A DNA stretch of 26,045 bases from Bacteroidota bacterium (GTDB lineage Bacteria; Bacteroidota; Bacteroidia; Bacteroidales; VadinHA17). The DNA lies in the NCBI GenBank assembly GCA_012838685.1, contig DUOU01000255.1:1-26045 (forward strand), read 5' to 3'. Below the pieces are notes generated by a model that made no database searches, had not been told where the DNA came from, and worked only from the letters and a program-made list of their open reading frames with translations. Positions within the stretch are counted from its first letter, which is position 1. Each line of letters opens with the position of its first letter. Both the position numbers and the translations under genes were made by a program. Positions 15,393 through 22,577 of this stretch are shown one piece after another.

Positions 15393-16280
15393 ATGAAAGG
15401 AATAATACTCGCGGGAGGATCGGGGACACGGCTTCATCCCCTTACATGCGCCATCTCTAAGCAGATGTTGCCGGTGTACGATAAACCTATGATTTATTAC
15501 CCGCTATCCGTATTGATGCTGGCCGGCATAAGGGAAATTTTGATAATATCCACGCCGCGCGACCTTCCCGGATTCAGATCATTACTGGGCGACGGGAAAT
15601 CTATAGGACTCAGCTTTTCCTATGTAGAACAGCCATCACCCGATGGTCTGGCCCAGGCATTTATCCTGGGAGAGGATTTTATCGGAGATGATACTGTTTG
15701 CATGATCTTGGGGGACAATATTTTTTACGGCCACGGCTTTGGCTCAACATTGAAGGAAACAGCCAAACTTGAAAAAGGAGCAACTGTTTTCGGTTACTAT
15801 GTGACCGATCCGGAACGTTACGGAGTGGTGGAATTCGATAAAAACAGGGTGGTGAAAAGCCTGGAAGAAAAACCTTTGGCGCCAAAATCAAATTATGCCG
15901 TAACAGGGCTTTATTTTTATGATAACAGCGTGGTTTCCAAAGCTAAATCTCTCAAACCCTCGCCAAGGGGCGAATTGGAGATAACCGACCTCAACAAACT
16001 TTATCTCGAAGAAAAAAGTCTGGAGGTAATTCTTATGGGAAGGGGGATGGCGTGGCTCGATACAGGAACTTTTGAAAGCCTGTTGCAAGCCTCCAACTTT
16101 TTCGCCACGCTTGAACAACGGCAGGGGTTGAAAGCATCCTGCATAGAGGAGATAGCCTATGTAAGGGGATTCATAGACAAGAAGCAGTTGACCGAGATCG
16201 CCTTGGCAATGAAAAACAGCCAATACGGAAAATATCTGCTTAAAATAGCTTCGGGAGAATTTAACGTGTTCAACTCGTAA
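15393..16280 (+). CDS. rfbA: Glucose-1-phosphate thymidylyltransferase
   Basis: Makes dTDP-glucose from dTTP and glucose-1-phosphate, the first step to dTDP-L-rhamnose. The 295-residue protein has the nucleotidyltransferase signature GGSGTRLHPLT at 8-18, the lysine of SKQMLPVYDKPMIYYPL, the metal-binding LGDNIFYG, and the product-binding segments EEKP and WLDTGT. It is of the short RmlA class, which is feedback-regulated by dTDP-rhamnose in other bacteria. It lies 22 bp after ugd. A 164-bp gap with small inverted repeats separates it from rfbC. Confidence 0.96.
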   Translation: MKGIILAGGSGTRLHPLTCAISKQMLPVYDKPMIYYPLSVLMLAGIREILIISTPRDLPGFRSLLGDGKSIGLSFSYVEQPSPDGLAQAFILGEDFIGDDTVCMILGDNIFYGHGFGSTLKETAKLEKGATVFGYYVTDPERYGVVEFDKNRVVKSLEEKPLAPKSNYAVTGLYFYDNSVVSKAKSLKPSPRGELEITDLNKLYLEEKSLEVILMGRGMAWLDTGTFESLLQASNFFATLEQRQGLKASCIEEIAYVRGFIDKKQLTEIALAMKNSQYGKYLLKIASGEFNVFNS

Positions 16281-16444
16281 ATCTCTCCCGATAAAAAACG
16301 GTACAACAACCAATGGCCCAAAACTGCCCAGCCATAACTTGATTGTCGTTTTATAAAATATGGATATTGATCGCTAATTATTAAAAATATGGGCCGAACG
16401 GCTAACACCGAAAAAAACGGTCGGCAAACAACAAAATTAAGTGA
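16281..16444 (+). other. Non-coding gap between rfbA and rfbC with inverted repeats
   Basis: This is the only sizeable gap in an otherwise tight operon. TCTCCCGA (16284-16291) pairs with TCGGGAGA (16251-16258) inside the end of rfbA. Near rfbC, GCCG-aa-CGGC (16393-16402), ACCG-N7-CGGT (16407-16421) and a longer GCCGA/TCGGC pairing (16393-16397 with 16421-16425) are partly exclusive. It may hold a second promoter or an attenuator; I find no exact TAnnTTTG. No coding sequence is evident. Confidence 0.35.
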
Positions 16445-16993
16445 ATGAAAATAAGAGAGAGCGGGTTTGAAGGACTGCTGATAATAGAACCGAGAGTGTT
16501 CGCCGACAGCAGAGGTTATTTTTTTGAAAGCTTCAACAGTAAAGCCTTCGAAGAGGCGGGCATTGATTTCAAACCCGTACAGGATAACGAATCTAGATCG
16601 TCAAGAGGGGTAATAAGAGGACTTCATTACCAGCTTTCACCCTATGCCCAGGCAAAACTTATCAGGGTTGTTGAAGGAAAAATATTCGATGTAGGCGTCG
16701 ATCTCCGAAAAAACTCGCCCACCTTCATGAAATGGTTCGGCATGGAGATAGACTCGGAAAACAAAATCCAGATATTGATGCCCAAAGGCTTTGCCCACGG
16801 TTTTTCGGTACTGAGCGAATATGCCGTGATACAATATAAAGTGGACAACCTTTACAACAAAGAGTCCGAAAGGGGCATTATTTATGACGATCCGGAACTT
16901 GGAATTGACTGGAGATTGGGTAAAACAGTGCCGGTGATATCCGACAAAGACCGGGAAAACAGGCCGTTAAAGGAGGCAGAACATAACTTTTGA
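16445..16993 (+). CDS. rfbC: dTDP-4-dehydrorhamnose 3,5-epimerase
   Basis: Epimerises dTDP-4-keto-6-deoxy-glucose at C3 and C5, giving the L-rhamno precursor. The 182-residue cupin has all family marks: FADSRGYFFESF at 19-30, the catalytic His61 in RGLHYQ, Lys71 in QAKLIRVVEG, the second-shell FAHGF at 116-120 and the catalytic Tyr131 in VIQYK. Length matches the family (about 180-185). rfbD starts 7 bp after its stop codon. An ATG at 16445 follows GTGA at 16441 and is the only start that gives the complete N terminus. Confidence 0.95.
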   Translation: MKIRESGFEGLLIIEPRVFADSRGYFFESFNSKAFEEAGIDFKPVQDNESRSSRGVIRGLHYQLSPYAQAKLIRVVEGKIFDVGVDLRKNSPTFMKWFGMEIDSENKIQILMPKGFAHGFSVLSEYAVIQYKVDNLYNKESERGIIYDDPELGIDWRLGKTVPVISDKDRENRPLKEAEHNF

Positions 16994-17000
16994 AACAAAG

Positions 17001-17894
17001 ATGGCAACAATACTTATTACAGGGGGCAATGGACAGTTGGGCAGCGAGCTCAAAAAAATTTCCGGGCAATTTTCGGGATACAACTTTATATTTACCGACA
17101 TAGCCGAGCTGGATATAAGCGATCCGACCGCTTCGAACAATTTTATCGCGGCCAACAAACCCGAGTGGATAATCAACTGTGCGGCATACAATGCGGTTGA
17201 CAAAGCGGAGACAGACTTTGAAAACGCACTGAAGATCAACGCCGGAGCGGTAAAAAACATCGCTGTCGCCATATCCGGAACAGCAACAAGGTTCATACAT
17301 ATCTCCACCGATTACGTGTTCGATGGAAATAATCACAGACCCTATAATGAAGAGAATCAGCCCTCTCCCTCAACACGTTACGGACAATCCAAATTACAGG
17401 GCGAGAAAGAGGCCCTGGAGCATCACCAGGGAAGCATGGTGATCAGAACCTCCTGGCTCTACTCCTCCTTCGGCTCCAACTTTGTCAAGACCATAATCGC
17501 CAAAGCCATTGAAACCGGCAAGTTGAACGTGGTATTCGACCAGGTAGGCACACCAACCTATGCCGCGGACCTCGCCGAGACCATAATGACCATTGTCTCC
17601 GGAACCATAAAAAACAAATTTCCCTTTGTTCCGGGATTGTACCACTACTCCAATGAAGGGGTCTGCAGTTGGTATGATTTCGCCAAGGCGATAACAGACA
17701 TTGCCGGAATCGAATGTAGGGTAAACCCGGTATTGTCGGCAGAGTTCAATTCAATCGCGAAACGTCCTTTTTACTCCGTAATGGACAAGAGCAAGATCAA
17801 AGAGCGCTATAATGTGGAAATACCCCATTGGTCCGATAGCCTAAAAAAATGTATTCCGTTAATATTTAATACTATAAACCATGAACGTATCTGA
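17001..17894 (+). CDS. rfbD: dTDP-4-dehydrorhamnose reductase
   Basis: NAD(P)H-dependent reduction of dTDP-4-keto-L-rhamnose to dTDP-L-rhamnose. The 297-residue short-chain dehydrogenase has the dinucleotide-binding GGNGQLG at 8-14, the catalytic Thr103 in STDYVFDG and the Tyr127-X3-Lys131 pair in RYGQSK. Its 3' end overlaps the phosphoglucomutase gene by 14 bp in another frame, so the two are translated from one mRNA and probably coupled. Confidence 0.94.
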   Translation: MATILITGGNGQLGSELKKISGQFSGYNFIFTDIAELDISDPTASNNFIAANKPEWIINCAAYNAVDKAETDFENALKINAGAVKNIAVAISGTATRFIHISTDYVFDGNNHRPYNEENQPSPSTRYGQSKLQGEKEALEHHQGSMVIRTSWLYSSFGSNFVKTIIAKAIETGKLNVVFDQVGTPTYAADLAETIMTIVSGTIKNKFPFVPGLYHYSNEGVCSWYDFAKAITDIAGIECRVNPVLSAEFNSIAKRPFYSVMDKSKIKERYNVEIPHWSDSLKKCIPLIFNTINHERI

Positions 17895-19611
17895 CGAAAT
17901 CAGGAAAAAAGCCGAAACCTGGCTTGGAGAAGAGTACAACGAAGAGACCCGCGATGAGGTAGCTTTACTTCTAAAAGAGAACGACAACAGACTTGTTGAC
18001 GCTTTCTATCGGGATCTGGAGTTTGGTACCGGCGGTTTAAGGGGAATCATGGGAGCCGGAACCAACAGAATGAACATATATACGGTAGGCATGGCCACGC
18101 AAGGACTCTCCAACTACCTCATGAAAAGCAAAGGAAACAAAACAATAAAAGTCGCCGTTGCCCACGATTGTCGTAACAACAGCCGGCTATTCGCCGAAAC
18201 CACGGCCAATATTTTCTCGGCCAACGGCTTTCAGGTCCTGTTGTTCGAAGCGCTCCGGCCCACCCCTGCCCTTTCGTTCGCGATAAGGCATTACGGATGC
18301 GATAGTGGAGTCGTGATAACCGCTTCGCATAACCCATCGGAATACAACGGTTATAAAGCCTACTGGGACGATGGCGGACAGGTGGTTGAACCACATGACA
18401 AAGGCATAATCGAAGAGGCGAGGAAGATAAAGTCCGTCAAAGCGGTAAAATTCGACCCGATAAAAGAAAATATCAGGATCATCGGCAAGGAAACCGACGA
18501 TATTTTCCTCGCTGAGGTGGCTAAATTAAGCCTCAACCCGGAGATAATAAAAAAGTACAGCGACCTGAAAATTGTCTTCACCCCGGTACATGGAACGGGC
18601 GTCACATTGGTCCCACAGGCACTAAGACTAGTGGGATTCAAAAATATTTACAACGTGCCGGAACAGGATATTCCCGATGGAAATTTCCCTACGGTAAAAT
18701 CGCCCAACCCCGAGGAGCCGGCAACATTGAAAATGGCTATCGACAGGGCACGTGAGGTAGATGCCGACATAGTGATGGCAACCGATCCGGATGCCGACAG
18801 GCTGGGCGTTGCCGTAAAAGACCCCAAAGGCAACTATGTACTTCTTAACGGAAACCAAACATGCCTCTTGTTGATCTACTACATCTTGTCACAGTACAGG
18901 CAAAAAAACCTTTACAAAGGAAACGAGTACGTTATAAAGACCATCGTAACAACCGATATTATCCATGATATCGCCAAAAAATTCGATGTAGAATGTTTTG
19001 ATGTACTCACAGGGTTCAAATACTTCGCCGAACTGATGAAAAAGCTGGAAGGTAAAAAGAAATTCCTCGGCGGTGGTGAAGAGAGTTATGGATTTCTGGC
19101 CGGTGACCATGTACGGGACAAAGACGCCGTTTCCGCATGCACGATGATAGCCGAAACAACGGCATGGGCGAAAAGCCAGGGGAAATCACTTTACGAACTC
19201 CTTATCGATATATATGTGGAATTCGGGCTCTACAACGAGAAGTTGGTAAACGTGGTCAAAAAAGGGAAAAAAGGGGCCGATGAGATTATGGCAATGATGG
19301 CAGGCTACCGCGACAATCCACCTAAAAGCATCAACAACAGCAGGGTGGTTAAAATTGACGATTACAGCAACCTGACCTCCACAGATACAACGACCGGCAT
19401 AAAAAGCAGGATCGATCTCCAAAAATCCAATGTTCTCCAGTTCTTCCTTGAAGATGGATCCAAGATTTCGGTAAGACCCTCCGGCACCGAGCCAAAAATT
19501 AAATTCTATTTCAGCGCGAAGACTCCACTAAAAGATAAAAAGAGCTTTGAAACCACTTGGAAACTCCTGGATGAAAGGATAGAAAATATGATAACCGACC
19601 TTGGCCTATAA
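17881..19611 (+). CDS. Phosphoglucomutase/phosphomannomutase (alpha-D-phosphohexomutase family)
   Basis: Interconverts glucose-6-phosphate and glucose-1-phosphate (some relatives act on mannose or pentose phosphates), and so could feed RfbA and UDP-glucose synthesis. The 576 residues show all four family signatures: phosphoserine loop TASHNP with Ser149, metal-binding DPDADR at 302-307 (Asp302, 304, 306), sugar-binding GGGEESYG at 397-404, and phosphate-binding RPSGTEPK at 532-539. The length and the N-terminal GTGGLRG motif (50-55) match the PgcA/PGM2-like subgroup of Firmicutes and Bacteroidota. It overlaps the end of rfbD by 14 bp and is the last gene of the cluster; its stop codon lies in the loop of a hairpin terminator. 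Confidence 0.93.
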   Translation: MNVSDEIRKKAETWLGEEYNEETRDEVALLLKENDNRLVDAFYRDLEFGTGGLRGIMGAGTNRMNIYTVGMATQGLSNYLMKSKGNKTIKVAVAHDCRNNSRLFAETTANIFSANGFQVLLFEALRPTPALSFAIRHYGCDSGVVITASHNPSEYNGYKAYWDDGGQVVEPHDKGIIEEARKIKSVKAVKFDPIKENIRIIGKETDDIFLAEVAKLSLNPEIIKKYSDLKIVFTPVHGTGVTLVPQALRLVGFKNIYNVPEQDIPDGNFPTVKSPNPEEPATLKMAIDRAREVDADIVMATDPDADRLGVAVKDPKGNYVLLNGNQTCLLLIYYILSQYRQKNLYKGNEYVIKTIVTTDIIHDIAKKFDVECFDVLTGFKYFAELMKKLEGKKKFLGGGEESYGFLAGDHVRDKDAVSACTMIAETTAWAKSQGKSLYELLIDIYVEFGLYNEKLVNVVKKGKKGADEIMAMMAGYRDNPPKSINNSRVVKIDDYSNLTSTDTTTGIKSRIDLQKSNVLQFFLEDGSKISVRPSGTEPKIKFYFSAKTPLKDKKSFETTWKLLDERIENMITDLGL

Positions 19612-19628
19612 TCCAGGGTCGGTTATCA
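19589..19628. terminator. Long hairpin overlapping the phosphoglucomutase stop codon
   Basis: TGATAACCGACCTTGG (19589-19604) pairs with CCAGGGTCGGTTATCA (19613-19628): 16 pairs with one T-G wobble, around an 8-nt loop that contains most of the TAA stop. It lies between convergent genes. The minus-strand side is followed by TATTTTCT, so it suits termination of the PKD lipoprotein gene and may also serve the + cluster. Confidence 0.75.
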
Positions 19629-19651
19629 CACCATCAACCAAATCTCATATA

Positions 19652-20653
19652 TTACTCAACCTTAACGCTTTTCAGATACAGTTCGAAGAGTTCCTCTTCG
19701 CTATACTCTTTAGTCGTTGCCCCGGCAACAGACTTTCTTTCGATATCTTTCAGGACCAGTTCAATTCTGTCGCCCCTTCCCTTGGCGGCACTATGGTCCG
19801 CGACATCCACATAAGCCACAAACCAGTTAAGGGTATTGGGCTCCACCCATTCAATTGTTATGAATCCGGCATCCTCGGAAGCCAAGCTGTAATTATCATG
19901 ATTCTCCTCCCATACATCCACAAAATAGTCGTCATCAGGCAACCCCGAGAAAACCACAATACCATAATCATCTGTAAACCCTTCGCACAAAGCATTGGAC
20001 TGCTTGTTCCGGTCCTCTAATGTGGGATAAAGGATCACGCTGGCACCGGGAACCCTGTATAGGTTGTAGTATTCGACCACCTCTATCGCCAGCATCTTCG
20101 GAATCCTGGCATCAATGGTAATATATGCGTAACTGATTGTCCCGTTACTGTTTATTGCCGCCAATTCAACCTCATACTGTCCGTTGATAGTATAAACATG
20201 TGTTGGATGTGTCTCCCTAGAGATAATCCCATCCCCAAAATCCCATATATAAGAGGCAGCTCCGATAGAATTGTTTGTAAAATAGACCTCCTCGCCCACC
20301 GTTGGAGTCGCCGTGCTCACTGTAAAACGGGCGTTCGGAGATCCCGAAGGGTTGTTAACAACAGTTATTATAGCCGAAGATCGGCTTGAATAACCCTTTT
20401 TGGAAACAGCGGTCAGCGTAACTATATAGTTTCCCGGCGTTGAATAGGCATGAAAAGGCTCATAGTCGTTGGACAAATACCCATCCCCAAAATCCCATTC
20501 AAACCTGTCGGCGTTGGTAGAATAGTTATAGAAATAGACAAATTCATCAGCATCAACCGTTGTGGTGCTTACAGAAAAAGAGGAATCCGGTAGTTTCTGG
20601 CAGGAGACCGCCAACAGCGGAACCAAAAATGCCAACAGTGTAATCCTTTTCAT
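19652..20653 (-). CDS. PKD-domain surface lipoprotein
   Basis: A 333-residue exported lipoprotein. The signal peptide ends in the lipobox LLAVSC with lipidated Cys18; QKLP follows, without the +2 Asp retention signal of enterobacteria. Two PKD domains follow, at about 25-100 and 105-182, each with the hallmark WDFGDG (53-58 and 137-142). The C-terminal 150 residues contain a segment like the carboxypeptidase-regulatory/transthyretin fold (VPGASVILYP, GFTDDYGIVVFSGLPDDDYFVDVWEE). Such proteins bind glycans or other proteins at the Bacteroidota cell surface; the ligand is not visible here. It is a single gene convergent with the phosphoglucomutase gene and divergent from the accessory region. 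Confidence 0.82.
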   Translation of the reverse strand: MKRITLLAFLVPLLAVSCQKLPDSSFSVSTTTVDADEFVYFYNYSTNADRFEWDFGDGYLSNDYEPFHAYSTPGNYIVTLTAVSKKGYSSRSSAIITVVNNPSGSPNARFTVSTATPTVGEEVYFTNNSIGAASYIWDFGDGIISRETHPTHVYTINGQYEVELAAINSNGTISYAYITIDARIPKMLAIEVVEYYNLYRVPGASVILYPTLEDRNKQSNALCEGFTDDYGIVVFSGLPDDDYFVDVWEENHDNYSLASEDAGFITIEWVEPNTLNWFVAYVDVADHSAAKGRGDRIELVLKDIERKSVAGATTKEYSEEELFELYLKSVKVE

Positions 20654-20935
20654 ATCTTATATTTTTTATTGTTAAAACAGGTTTTATACTTTTCTCTCTT
20701 CAAATAATATGCCACTATTTATTGTAATGGTCTCCTTCAAGGCCAAGACCACCATAGAGGCGCTGAAATAACAAAGGAAATATTAGAATCCGGATTATAC
20801 CGCCCCGGCGGTAAAGTTCATGAATGCCTCTTAACAAAAAAACTAATTGATTATATTTGCTGAAGATCGAATAAAAGAAACAGATCAAGAAAACAAAAAA
20901 CAGTGTCCGAAGCAATTAAACCACTTCATCAGGGA
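20654..20935. other. Non-coding stretch with two hairpins
   Basis: No convincing gene is visible. TGGTCT (20728-20733) and AGACCA (20746-20751) enclose an inner CCTT-c-AAGG pairing, and TACCGCC-cc-GGCGGTA (20798-20813) is a perfect GC-rich 7-bp inverted repeat. A -7 element for the next gene follows at 20852. The 5' part of the neighbouring pseudogene may have been lost from here. Confidence 0.4.
20852..20859 (+). promoter_or_regulatory. Bacteroidota -7 element upstream of the broken surface gene
   Basis: TATATTTG is an exact TAnnTTTG match. The -33 position (20830-20832) reads CTT, so support is partial. If real, it would transcribe the remnant gene from about 20866. Confidence 0.35.
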
Positions 20936-21816
20936 ATGGATCTGGCATTCTACACAACAAATATCATCACTACCTCTAATGCCGACAACTCCATTGAACG
21001 TATGAGAATAAATAAAAGATAATGGTAATATTGGCATTGGCACAACAAGCCCAAACTCCTTGTTGGATGTGAAGGGAGATATCACGGTAGGAAACACAAC
21101 AAACGCTACTTTGTATTATTCGGCTACCATTAATAACGGTCATAATGGCAACGGATCCACCCTTCGTATAATGCCAAAAGAATCGAATTCAACGCCAATT
21201 TTGACTTTGCGACCCTCGTCTGGATCAACGGCAATCCCAGCATTACAAATACAAGACAGTCCTACTTCCGAGTCCGGAAGCCATAATCTGATTTTAGGAA
21301 CCGGAACGGCGGTTCTATCCGCAAATTCGTTTAACATATCTTCAACGATCAATGGATACTCAAACGCGAATTCTTACCCAATTTATTTTAACGTATCCAA
21401 TACGACCAATGGAAGGATAACCGCGATGAGTATTTCAAACTCTGGAAACGTCGGAATAGGGACTATATCGCCAGAATACAAACTCGATGTCAGTGGAACG
21501 ATAAGGGCAAAAGAAGTAAAAGTTGACCTGAAAGGAGCTGATTTTGTATTCGAAGACGATTACGATCTTATCGCTATCAACGAACTAGAGAAGTTCATCG
21601 ACATCAACAAACATCTGCCCGAAATGAACCAGCGAGATGGAAGAAAATGGAACAGAATTGGGAGAACTGAACTCGAAACTTCTCCGGAAAATCGAAGAAA
21701 TGACGCTCTATATTATCGACTTGAACAAGCAAATCGAGAGTTTGCACAAACAAAACGAAGAACTGCTAAAATTAAAAAAGGAGGTTGAAAATTTAAAGGC
21801 GGTGATTGGAAGATAA
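20936..21816 (+). pseudogene. Frameshifted surface/tail-fibre-like protein gene
   Basis: Three successive + strand frames together make one recognisable Bacteroidota surface protein. Frame A (20936 to 21016) encodes MDLAFYTTNIITTSNADNSI then ERMRINK. Frame B (from 21018) continues DNGNIGIGTTSPNSLLDVKG, repeats the motif as GNVGIGTISPEYKLDVSG, then TIRAKEVKVDLKGADFVFED and NELEKFIDINKHLPE. Frame C (21637-21816) gives MEENGTELGELNSKLL and a coiled coil (KIEEMTLYIIDLNKQIESLH) to a TAA at 21814-21816. The A-B junction is one extra A in AAAA (21014-21017); the B-C junction lies at 21624-21636. The N-terminal signal peptide and most of the usual body are missing. As it stands, frame B could still give a 242-residue product from a TTG at 21060 with a nonsense tail. 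Sequencing error cannot be excluded. Confidence 0.75.
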
Positions 21817-22087
21817 TAGTTTGTAAACCGGCGTGACAATAAATTAGATGGTACTATAATGAAGTTTCAAGTGGATTCGCAAAAAACCACATTTTATGCC
21901 CAATCAAACCTCGAACATTAAAATAATTGTTACATTTAACACTGTTATCTGAACCCGTCTAAAACGGATCAAGAGCGCGGAAACTTGTGAAAACATTAAC
22001 GATAGTCGGCGCCCCTCCCGAAAATCGACGAACATCGGTCGCACGGCGAACGGTCGTCCAGTATCTGCTGGCCAAAAATATAACGCA
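21817..22087. other. Non-coding gap upstream of the T9SS mini-protein gene
   Basis: The first half is AT-rich with no supported gene. The second half (about 21975-22060) is clearly richer in GC and contains CGGTCG twice (22036-22041 and 22051-22056, 15-bp period), with CGAC at 22026-22029 able to pair with either copy. No exact TAnnTTTG element is seen on the + strand here, so the promoter of the downstream pair is not identified. Confidence 0.35.
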
Positions 22088-22576
22088 ATGAAAAAACTTG
22101 AATCTCTGATTTTCCTGCTCCTGTTACCGCTATCCCTGTCGTTAGCGGCGCAGACCACAATCCATTACGGATATGACGCCAACGGAAACCGTATCTCAAG
22201 AACCTTGATCGTCACCCAGCAAACGCCCTGCTCTTTCCTGCCTGAAGATATGCCTCTTGACACCAGAGACACGTTACGGGGGGCTATAAAGGAGAAACAT
22301 GACTTCACTTTGGCCGATGCGAAGGACGAAAACAACGGCAAAGTAAAAATTTTTCCAAACCCGTTTTCCAGCACGTTGAGGATCGAGGTAACGGGATATC
22401 CCGACAGTTATTCGGTGAGGGCAGAAGTATTTTCACTGTCAGGAACATTGCTATACCGCGATGACAACTCCGGAAAGGAAAGTATCCTAGAACTGGGCCA
22501 CCTCGGAAATGGGATATACCTCTTGAGGATCAGAGCGGGATCTGACCAATATGTTTACAAAGTAATCAAGGAATGA
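22088..22576 (+). CDS. Small exported protein: YD-repeat-like motif plus T9SS type A sorting domain
   Basis: A 162-residue protein in three parts. Residues 1-21 are a Sec signal peptide (LIFLLLLPLSLSLAAQ). Immediately after comes TTIHYGYDANGNRISRTL (23-40), which looks like a single RHS/YD-repeat unit (YDANGNRISR). After a variable linker, residues 85-162 form a T9SS type A C-terminal sorting domain: KIFPNPFSSTLRIEV, a central EVFSLSGTLLY strand, LGNGIYLLRI and the final YVYKVIKE. The protein should be exported to the periplasm, moved across the outer membrane by the type IX system, and attached or released. The next gene starts one base after its stop codon, so the two are co-translated. Its function is unknown; the shared YD character suggests it acts with the large neighbour. 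Confidence 0.83.
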   Translation: MKKLESLIFLLLLPLSLSLAAQTTIHYGYDANGNRISRTLIVTQQTPCSFLPEDMPLDTRDTLRGAIKEKHDFTLADAKDENNGKVKIFPNPFSSTLRIEVTGYPDSYSVRAEVFSLSGTLLYRDDNSGKESILELGHLGNGIYLLRIRAGSDQYVYKVIKE

Positions 22577-22577
22577 T

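Noticed and set aside
16281..16444. Remnant of rfbB in the rfbA-rfbC gap
   Set aside because: The gap is 164 bp and shows no Rossmann-type or dehydratase motif in any frame.
20936..21816. Programmed frameshifting instead of a pseudogene
   Set aside because: Two separate shifts would be needed, and no strong slippery site with a downstream structure is visible; the missing N terminus also favours decay.
21859..21924. Small + strand frame starting MKFQVDSQ
   Set aside because: About 20 codons, no conserved pattern and no promoter evidence.
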